Shown: piece after piece, positions 6,143 through 12,500 of the stretch
Numbering within the stretch: the first letter of the stretch is position 1
Layout: every line of letters starts with the position of its first letter
Assembly (NCBI GenBank): GCA_910578855.1
Contig: CAJTRV010000037.1
Span: 1 to 12,781 of the forward strand
DNA: 12,781 bases
Source of the DNA: an uncultured Bacilli bacterium
GTDB lineage: Bacteria; Bacillota_I; Bacilli_A; RF39; UBA660
Reading direction: 5' to 3'
Position numbers and translations under genes: made by a program
The notes under the pieces: generated by a model
What the model was told of the DNA's origin: nothing
The model's database searches: none
Seen by the model: the letters and a program-made list of their open reading frames with translations, nothing else

Positions 6143-6790
6143 CTATACCACTATTTCTTCCTCTATATTTAATATTTTATAGTTTATATCAAACTTTTCA
6201 AAATTTTTCTTCATATAATCAATATCGGTTGGACATTTTTCATTATCCATGTGAATAGGTAATACTAAATTTGCTCCTAATTCTTTAGCAAATAATGATG
6301 CTTCAAACGATGACATCGTAAGTCCATGAGCGGTTATAGGCAGTGCAACAATATCTACTTTATAATCATTGTTAAAGCAAATAGTATCGCTAGTAATGTA
6401 TAGTCTATGTTCTCCATCATCTACAATATAGCCAACATTTTCAAATACTTGACCGCCATTTTTTAATAATGGATTGTAGCCATGAACAGCTTTAACTACT
6501 TCAATTTTCACATCATCAAAATTTAACATATCATTTTCTTTTACAATATTAACTTTTATTTCTGGATAAGTATTCTGTACTTCTTCAGTAGAATAGATAG
6601 GGATATTAATATTTTTTAATACATCACTTTTAATATGATCACTGTGTTTATGTGTTATTAGAATTATATCGGCGTTTTTCCATTTATCTAAAAATTTATC
6701 TTGATATTTTAAACTTCCCGCATCAACTAAAATTTTTTTATTGTTTGTTTCAATCATTAGGCATGACTGAGGATATTTCTTTATTTTCAT
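6143..6790 (-). CDS. Metallo-beta-lactamase-fold hydrolase (MBL superfamily, UlaG-like)
   Basis: This 215-residue protein has the metal-binding pattern of the family: HKHSDH at 47-52 (H47, H49, D51, H52), H103, D135 in TSDT and H180 near the end. Short proteins of this type resemble the UlaG/YtnP-like branch and act on diverse phosphoesters, lactones or other esters, so the substrate stays open. No signal peptide is visible, so it should be cytosolic. The ATG at 6790 has AGGAGAG 7 to 8 bases upstream. A palindrome-covered promoter lies in the 160 bases before it, so this gene and the following dehydrogenase may be regulated apart from the upstream genes. Confidence 0.9.
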   Translation of the reverse strand: MKIKKYPQSCLMIETNNKKILVDAGSLKYQDKFLDKWKNADIILITHKHSDHIKSDVLKNINIPIYSTEEVQNTYPEIKVNIVKENDMLNFDDVKIEVVKAVHGYNPLLKNGGQVFENVGYIVDDGEHRLYITSDTICFNNDYKVDIVALPITAHGLTMSSFEASLFAKELGANLVLPIHMDNEKCPTDIDYMKKNFEKFDINYKILNIEEEIVV

Positions 6791-6950
6791 TATTCTTCTC
6801 TCCTATTTATTTAGCTAATAAAAACTTTTCTTGTATTAGAATTAATCTAATTTTCATTGCATTTATAAATGCACATTTATGTTCAATTTCAATCTTTTCT
6901 GTGCCCAAGTCGTAGCTGGTTATTTTATAAAAATATCTTCCAAATTTATA
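6791..6950 (-). other. Spacer with possible coding remnant upstream of the MBL-fold gene
   Basis: On the minus strand a frame of about 40 codons ends in a TAA just before the MBL-fold gene's ribosome site. It reads KITSYDLGTEKIEIEHKC and then AFINAMKIRLILIQEK. The look is coding-like, but there is no start signal and a stop lies just upstream. It may be the tail of a lost gene. The same bases hold the predicted promoter and palindrome, so the reading frame may be accidental. Confidence 0.35.
6858..6892 (-). promoter_or_regulatory. Candidate promoter with a perfect 16-bp palindrome over the -10 box
   Basis: TGCATTTATAAATGCA at 6858-6873 is its own reverse complement over all 16 bases. On the minus strand TTGAAA (6887-6892) could be the -35 box, with TTATAA or TATAAA inside the palindrome as the -10 at 18 or 19 bases. 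Transcription would then start about 65 bases before the MBL-fold gene. A dimeric repressor bound at the palindrome would block polymerase. No regulator gene is adjacent. Confidence 0.45.
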
Positions 6951-7520
6951 TTATTTAAATATCATTTCTTCTATATTTTTTAAAGTATCTTTTAATACTT
7001 CTTCTCTATTGAAAGAAGTATCGACAAACCAAATATTTAATTCTTTACATTCTTTTTCATACTCTATACTTTTAGATATCCAATGTTTAGAATGTTCCAA
7101 AATATGTTCATCACTTCTATCATAAGTCCAATCTTTTTCAGTTTGATATTTTCTTATTTCATTAAAATGTTCATCAATAGTTTGTCTTGGAGTTCCTAAG
7201 AAAAGTAATAGAGTATCTTCTTTATTAAATAATTGATATGCTTTTTTTGGTGTTATATCACACGTTTCAACGATATAATTGATTTCACCCTTATTTCTCT
7301 TTATACTTTTATAGAATAAGCAAGATAAGAAATTAGGAAAATCTTCTAACATTCCAATTCCGCCTTTACTATTTATGCTATTGTTAGGTAAAACTTCTTG
7401 AAAAGCCCACCTAATATCATCTCCAATTATAATATGATAATTAGAATATTTTTTTGAAATCATTTTAGCAAGAGTTGACTTGCCAGAACGAGAGCTTCCG
7501 AATATTGCAATATTTTTCAT
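6951..7520 (-). CDS. P-loop NTPase, small-molecule or nucleotide kinase-like
   Basis: The protein is 189 residues from the ATG at 7520. The Walker A motif GSSRSGKST (8-16) starts directly after the first beta strand, as in adenylate-kinase-like and topology-modulation-type kinases. An IIIGDDIRWAF block follows at the place of the substrate-binding segment. A charged RKYQTEKDWTYDRSDE region may serve as the lid. No helicase or AAA+ sensor motifs are visible, so kinase is more likely than motor protein, but the substrate is unknown. I prefer the ATG over the TTG at 7571 because only the ATG puts the P-loop at the normal position. The ribosome site (AAGGAAAGGA) is rather far upstream, about 13 bases. 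The 17 codons before the ATG read YLSEDWKDEGKECLIF and look coding-like, so a longer form or the tail of a lost gene is possible. Confidence 0.75.
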   Translation of the reverse strand: MKNIAIFGSSRSGKSTLAKMISKKYSNYHIIIGDDIRWAFQEVLPNNSINSKGGIGMLEDFPNFLSCLFYKSIKRNKGEINYIVETCDITPKKAYQLFNKEDTLLLFLGTPRQTIDEHFNEIRKYQTEKDWTYDRSDEHILEHSKHWISKSIEYEKECKELNIWFVDTSFNREEVLKDTLKNIEEMIFK

Positions 7521-7546
7521 AAATATCAAACATTCCTTTCCTTCGT

Positions 7547-7566
7547 CCTTCCAGTCCTCTGAAAGG
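7547..7566 (-). promoter_or_regulatory. Hairpin upstream of the kinase-like gene
   Basis: On the minus strand CCTTTCAG and CTGGAAGG pair over 8 bases (one G-U pair) around an AGGA loop. The hairpin ends just before the AAGGAAAGGA ribosome site, about 27 bases before the ATG. It could tune translation or mark an RNA processing site within the operon. It has no T tract, so it is not a normal terminator. Confidence 0.4.
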
Positions 7567-7610
7567 TACAAATTGAATTGAAAATAAACAATTAAACTTT
7601 CAACACTTTT

Positions 7611-8165
7611 TTATATGAATTTTAATAAATCGGAAAATTTCGTATAGCCACTTTCAGAATTTAGATGCCCACCCCCAGAAATCAAAATTTGATTTTCAGT
7701 TATGACGTCAGCAAATTCTTTTTCGACTTCATATTTAACATAAGGATCATTATCAGAATAGAAACAAACAATGTCATCACAACAATTTTTAACATCTGCT
7801 AAATTATCAAAATACATACTCTCATTAACTGCGTCATAATCCTTATCTATTCCAAGATAATTATTGAATCCACAAACAGAAACTAATCTCTTAACTTTAA
7901 TCTTATTCTCAACTAAAAATTTACATATAAAGATAGGTGCTATTGAATGAGCGAAGATGATTGTATTTTCATTAATGATATTTGCTTCTACATAAGTTTT
8001 CAAAAGTTTAGACCAATTCTCATAACTTTGATAACCAACTCCTGTTGGAAAATCTGGAGTATAAACTTCTAAATCTTTACCCTCAATTTCTTTTCTTAAA
8101 TATGGAATCCAATTTGAAAATGGGCTTCCAAAACTTCCATGTACTAATAAATAATTATTTTTCAT
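7611..8165 (-). CDS. RBBP9/YdeN-type alpha/beta serine hydrolase
   Basis: This 184-residue protein matches the small RBBP9-like hydrolase family. It opens with YLLVHGSFGSPFSNW, has the nucleophile in FAHSIAP (S74), an acidic block SDNDPYV (D138 or D140) and the histidine in GGGHLNSESGYTKF (H167). The spacing agrees closely with the Ser-Asp-His triad known from human RBBP9 (S75, D138, H165). The W of SNWIPYLR is also typical. The natural substrates of bacterial members are mostly unknown. A near-perfect AGGAGG lies 5 bases before the ATG. The gene begins 8 bases after the HIT gene stop, so they are translated from one transcript. A 90-base spacer with a hairpin separates it from the next gene. 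Confidence 0.92.
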   Translation of the reverse strand: MKNNYLLVHGSFGSPFSNWIPYLRKEIEGKDLEVYTPDFPTGVGYQSYENWSKLLKTYVEANIINENTIIFAHSIAPIFICKFLVENKIKVKRLVSVCGFNNYLGIDKDYDAVNESMYFDNLADVKNCCDDIVCFYSDNDPYVKYEVEKEFADVITENQILISGGGHLNSESGYTKFSDLLKFI

Positions 8166-8173
8166 ATTTCCTC

Positions 8174-8543
8174 CTATTGTTTCATATAATCTCTAATTTC
8201 ATTTAATTTTTCTTCGGCAAGTTCATTTCCACTTTTGAAATCAATTGATCCAGGCCAATCAGTATCTTTCCATTCCATATTAAATAATTTTATATCTTTA
8301 TCATATCTAGGGAATGCGTGATAATGAACAAAATAGTCTTTCAACATCATAATAATATAATTAAACTTAACTGCTCCAAACTTTTTAGTACAAACATCTT
8401 CATACCACTTAATTACTTTAGGAAACTCTGCACCTTCTTCTGGAAGCATCCCTGCAACTGATGGTGTTTCCCTTTTTAAAAGAATTACTGCATCTCCTAA
8501 TGTCGCTTGTTTTGAATTTACTCATAAAATCTAAATTACACAT
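8174..8543 (-). pseudogene. HIT-family (histidine triad) protein, frameshifted near its start
   Basis: The frame from 8449 gives only 91 residues, starting at an internal MLPEEG. Upstream of it the same frame reads KQATLGDAVILLKRETPS, clearly part of the protein. A proper start exists in another frame: ATG at 8541-8543 with GAGGAG 8 bases before it, encoding MCNLDFMSKF. Dropping one base from the A4 run (T4 at 8510-8513) joins the two into one protein of about 122 residues. The C-terminal motif is FVHYHAFPRYD, against the usual HxHxH. The central and last histidines (H42 and H44 of the 91-residue frame) are present, while the first is phenylalanine. HIT proteins are nucleotide hydrolases or transferases. 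The start lies 2 bases after the deaminase stop. Whether a working product is made is open. Confidence 0.75.
8510..8513. other. Site of the likely one-base frameshift in the HIT gene
   Basis: On the minus strand this is CAAAAC. One A less restores a single frame from the well-placed ATG to the HIT motif. A slightly different 5 to 10 base indel around TTCAAAA would do the same, so the exact lesion is not certain. Confidence 0.55.
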
Positions 8544-8545
8544 AT

Positions 8546-8986
8546 TTATTCTCCTCTCATTTTAAAAACTTCAACCGCCTTATCTCTATGTAGCTCTTTT
8601 ATTATCTCTATTTTATTTTTAGAATATTTTGCTAATTCATCTATATTAGTAATCATTTCTGGGCAATAATTATCATTACTATCTTGTAGTGTAGCAGCAT
8701 ATACTATCTTTTTTAATTCTTCATAAAGTATTGCTCCCATACACATCATACACGGCTCACAAGATACATACATTGTTGCTCCTTTTAAATCGCAATAAAG
8801 ATTTTTGTTTTTAGAAGCACTTTCTATTGCTTCTAACTCAGCATGAGAGTACATACTAGTTTCCATTAAAGTTTTATCATCACTTCTTCCAATTATTTCT
8901 CCATCTTTAACAACAATAGCTCCATAGGGATATTTAGCATTTTTGCTAATCTCTATTGCTATATCAATATATTGTTCATCTGTCAT
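8546..8986 (-). CDS. Zinc-dependent nucleoside/base deaminase (cytidine/guanine deaminase superfamily)
   Basis: The protein has 146 residues when read from the ATG at 8986. I chose that start because GGAGGAG stands 8 bases upstream, whereas an in-frame start at 9025 would be a TTG without a site. The zinc site is complete: H48-A-E50 in SHAELEAIE and CEPCMMC with C79 and C82. E50 is the proton shuttle. Size and the CEPCMMCMGAILYEELK block place it with the guanine deaminase/TadA-like branch. The absence of tRNA-binding features makes a free base or nucleoside substrate more likely than tRNA. Its stop lies 2 bases before the HIT gene start. A deaminase, a HIT protein and a kinase-like protein in one run hint at nucleotide chemistry, but this is inference. 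Confidence 0.9.
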   Translation of the reverse strand: MTDEQYIDIAIEISKNAKYPYGAIVVKDGEIIGRSDDKTLMETSMYSHAELEAIESASKNKNLYCDLKGATMYVSCEPCMMCMGAILYEELKKIVYAATLQDSNDNYCPEMITNIDELAKYSKNKIEIIKELHRDKAVEVFKMRGE

Positions 8987-9143
8987 AATATTTTCTCCTC
9001 CTTTTAATAATATCTTTAAAGTCAAGTTTTATCTTTTATTATAAATTATTATATTTTTATTTTTTCCTATCTTATAAGAAGATATTAAATTATTTGTTTT
9101 TAACATCTTTTTAGTTATTTATATGGTTTTCTTTGGGCTATTT
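8987..9143 (-). other. Leader region of the deaminase operon
   Basis: This AT-rich spacer holds several TATAAT-like strings on the minus strand but no clear -35 partner, so I cannot place one promoter. TATCTT and AAGATA (9068-9084) form a short inverted repeat around a perfect 10-bp palindrome, TCTTATAAGA at 9070-9079. It could be an operator for the operon or a weak transcript end for the short ORF upstream. No gene is seen. Confidence 0.35.
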
Positions 9144-9233
9144 TTAATAAGTTGAGTGAGTGATTGATTCATCAGTCATTCCCATTACATCAAAATAACA
9201 ATTTAAAAAATCATTTATTTTCTCAATATCCAT
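9144..9233 (-). CDS. Short ORF (29 residues) with its own promoter and ribosome site
   Basis: The ATG at 9231-9233 follows GGAG by 9 bases. The product reads MDIEKINDFLNCYFDVMGMT and ends after nine more residues at a TAA. The start region looks like that of a normal cytosolic protein, but it ends before any domain is complete. It is probably the 5' end of a gene whose rest was deleted. A leader peptide for the deaminase operon, 158 bases downstream, is the alternative. I do not recognise the family. Confidence 0.45.
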   Translation of the reverse strand: MDIEKINDFLNCYFDVMGMTDESITHSTY

Positions 9234-9255
9234 TTAGATCAACTCCATTAATATA

Positions 9256-9284
9256 ATTCTACTATATAAGTCTATATTTTACAA
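9256..9284 (-). promoter_or_regulatory. Probable sigma-70-type promoter before the 29-residue ORF
   Basis: TTGTAA (TTACAA at 9279-9284) and TAGAAT (ATTCTA at 9256-9261) are separated by exactly 17 bases on the minus strand. The ribosome site and ATG follow at normal distance. It could serve the short ORF and, by read-through, the deaminase operon. Confidence 0.5.
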
Positions 9285-9389
9285 AGTATAAAAGCGAATT
9301 TGTTCTAAAATATTATCAATAACTGGTATTTTATCTATCAAATCATTAACCAAAGAAAAAATTCTTAAATCATTATTTAAAACTAAAGT
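9279..9389 (-). pseudogene. C-terminal remnant of an unknown gene
   Basis: On the minus strand the frame after a TAG at 9390-9392 reads NNDLRIFSLVNDLIDKIPVI and then DNILEQIRFYTL before a TAA at 9279-9281. There is no start codon signal. The sequence looks like the helical tail of a real protein, not random AT-rich translation, so I take it as the end of a deleted gene. I cannot name it. The last codons overlap the -35 box of the following promoter. Confidence 0.35.
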
Positions 9390-9473
9390 CTAAATATACA
9401 TATATTCTTAATAATACATAATAGCTTTCCCTTTTCGATGCTTAAAATAAAAAATGAAAAAATAATTTACAAC
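9390..9473. other. AT-rich spacer after the large gene's terminator
   Basis: I see no reading frame, repeat or regulatory site that I can support between the hairpin at 9474-9513 and the gene remnant. It is very AT-rich on both strands. Confidence 0.4.
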
Positions 9474-9513
9474 AAAAAAGATGATATCAATTGTTCGCAT
9501 TTTATCATCTTTT
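9474..9513 (-). terminator. Rho-independent terminator overlapping the 3' end of the large gene
   Basis: AAAAGATGATA (9476-9486) and TATCATCTTTT (9503-9513) are perfect 11-bp inverted repeats around a 16-base loop. On the minus strand the second arm ends in TCTTTTTTG, giving the T tract. The first arm lies inside the last codons and stop of the large gene. The stem contains few G-C pairs, so it may be leaky, but its place directly at the stop codon supports the call. The symmetric T run on the other strand could allow bidirectional use. Confidence 0.7.
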
Positions 9514-12500
9514 AATACTATCATCTTGATTGCAATGATAATTTTTCATATATTCTTTTAAAGCCTGCACCATTTTATGGTAACCATCCTCACTCATATT
9601 ATCTGCAACAAAATTATTATGAGGATATTGTCCATATTTTTCGGCGAGATGATTATCACCAAAATCCCATATTTGATAATTGTCTTTAAATTCTTCAAAA
9701 CTTTTACCATTAGATGCTTCAATAAAACTTGTTGCTGCATCGATAAATGATCCCCCATTTTGTAGAATCCAATTTTCTATTCCAACTCCTCCTAAACCAC
9801 CTTGTGGTATTTCACCACGTTTTGGTTTATATATTTCAGCCTGTTTTAAGACTTGTTTTGCAAGAAGAATATTAGCAACAACATATTTATATTTTTCAGG
9901 ATTTATTTTTTGAATTGTCGTTAGTCTATCTTGTAATGCCATATCAGTTGAATAGGAAATTTTATCCGTTTTTCCCGTAAAAGTGATATCAATATCAACA
10001 TTGACATCACTATCAATTTGAACTCCCTTAAGTCTAAAATCACCTGCAGCAGTTAATTCTGATGAATCTTCTTTTCCTAAATCTCTTAATAATACCTGCT
10101 TTACTTGTGCCATCTTTGAAGAATCAGACAAAATTCTTTTATCTAATCTCATCATAAAGTCAAAGTCTCCATCACCTGGCCTATTTGTTCGTCTACCTGT
10201 CGAACCAGTATCAATTAATTCTACAAACCCTTCTGTCAAATCACCATCTAAGTTAGTTTTTAAATGCAATCCCAATTCGGCAAGGGATTTTTTTATAACC
10301 TCATTTATTTTGTTACTCTTAGTTTGCACTTCGTAATTATTTTGTTCTAATTGAGAAGCCAAATACTCTGTTTCTTCCATCACTAAATTTTCAGAAAACG
10401 TATAATTACCTTCATCATAATAGGATAGTCCCCGCATTTTTTCTCTTAACTTATCATAATCATTTGGGGTAAATACGATTTGACCCTCTTTATTGGCTAC
10501 AGGAATATAAAACCCATTCATTGTAATTTCAAGACCAATTCTTGGATCATAACAATTTACAACGATGTAATTAATTTCACTAGAAGCAAATCCTGTTCTT
10601 ATTCCATAATGGTCTGGACCTAAAACACCAGTATAGAAAACTTCTAATTTCGTTAGATCGTTTTTAACATCGAAGGTTTCATCACCAGTTCTTGTTGTTA
10701 TGAATCTATCATCATGTTTTAAAACAAACCAAATAGGACCATAACTTTTTGCGCAAGTACTATCGATTTTATCCTTAATGGTTCCCCTAGTTTTGATAAT
10801 AGATACATCAGTATCTAATGGTGTAGCATCACTTCCCGCAGCAGAACCTAGATATTCTTTTGAAACACTACCATTTTGTAAAATATTCTTTAAATAAGTA
10901 ATATCTCCAATTCCTTTAATAAAATCTCCCTGTTCTAAAATCGCTTCTGAACGAAAAGCATTTCTATTTCTACTATCAGCAATTTTTATTTTTTGCTCAA
11001 TATAAGATTTTGCTTGCTCCAATGTACTAATTCCAGTAAAACCACAAAACATTCTGACAACTCTATCAGCTAAATTATAGTCTAAAGTTCCATCAGGTGA
11101 AAATTTCTTAGATAACTCATAAATATCAGTTAAACTATCCTTCGTAGTAATAAAAGTCTCGTTTTCTTTTTTTCCCCTCATCGTCCTATTATAAAGCGTT
11201 GCTAAATGTTTACTAAAAGTGGTTAACTCATTCATTTGCTCTTTATTAAGGGATTCATATTGAATTTGTCCTGATCTTATACTTTCATATAATTTAGAAC
11301 CAATTTCAATATTTTTTATGTATGCATTTACAGACCGGTTATTCGAACCGAAAGATGATTTTATCAAATCTGAAAATACAACAACTTTTTTGCTCATAGT
11401 TGATGATTTTCTAAGTACTGGTGATATCTTAGAATCGTCAAACAAAAATCCTTGGAAATTTGGATGTAATATTTCAAAACAAGAATATATTTTCCCCACA
11501 GATGGAATATTATTTCTGATAAATACAGCTTCAATCTGATTTAAACTTTCGATAGGATTCGCTGACTTTAATATTTCATTCGCTAACTCTTTTCTAAATG
11601 TAAATATCTCACTTGAATTTGTGAAAGATAATCTTGACAATATTTCTGAAACATACTCTATCTTTTCCATCTCAATGTGATTACCAAATTCTAAAACATA
11701 TTCTTTAAAATTATTTTCTAATACAACATCTCTATCCTGAATTTTTAAATATGCTGAAATAACTTTTAATCTATGATAATTTGCTACTTTCAAATTATCA
11801 TAATCTTCAAATAAAGGAATTATCCAAGAAACATTTTCTGGAAAACCACAAACAACGTTAGTATCACCAAATATATCAAGCAAATCAGGATTAGAAATAA
11901 AATCATTTACAGTAAATTTCCTATTATAAAACCGGTCACGAATATCTTTAGAAACACTTTTATTTAAAAATAATGTTGGATTATTGTTTTGGAAATGGCT
12001 TGAAATAGTTTCATCATATCTTATTTTTCCATCAATAATAGCTTGCAATACATTAGAATCGATTTCATTTAGTAAATCATCCTTTGAAAAACTAGAATTT
12101 AATTTAAAGTTTTGTAACCGATTAATTTCAAAAATTGATTCAATATACTTACCATACATTAACATTATATCAAAACAAGCTTCAGTACCAAAAAGTTGTT
12201 GAATCGCATTTACTAAATTGATTTTGAAATGCCTATTATTTTCTCCAATAACACTTACTGGCATATACTTATAAAGAATCTCCAAATCAACACTTTTTAA
12301 ATAATTAACATAACCAGGATTTGATGAAATAAATTCAGAATTAATTGTTCTATTATAAAAAGCTTCCCTTAATTCTTCCGGTGCATCACTACTCAAAAAC
12401 ATAGTAGGATAATTTTCCCTCAACTGTTTAGGAATGTTTCTAGGAAATGTTATTTCTTTTTTTTCTATCACAATTCTTCTAAAAACTTCATTTATTTTTT

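Noticed and set aside
6652..6915. Plus-strand 87-residue frame
   Set aside because: It is antisense to the start of the MBL-fold gene and its promoter region, with no ribosome site; the hydrophobic look comes from AT-rich antisense codons.
10160..10206. CD-NTase of a CBASS system
   Set aside because: The motifs do show a polymerase-beta-type nucleotidyltransferase, but the flanking blocks look more like CCA-adding/OAS-type enzymes, the protein is far too large, and no CBASS effector or accessory gene is adjacent in the window.
9680..12202. Plus-strand reading frames at 9680-9913, 11318-11539 and 11984-12202
   Set aside because: They lie antisense within the large repeat/nucleotidyltransferase gene, lack ribosome sites and show no family pattern.
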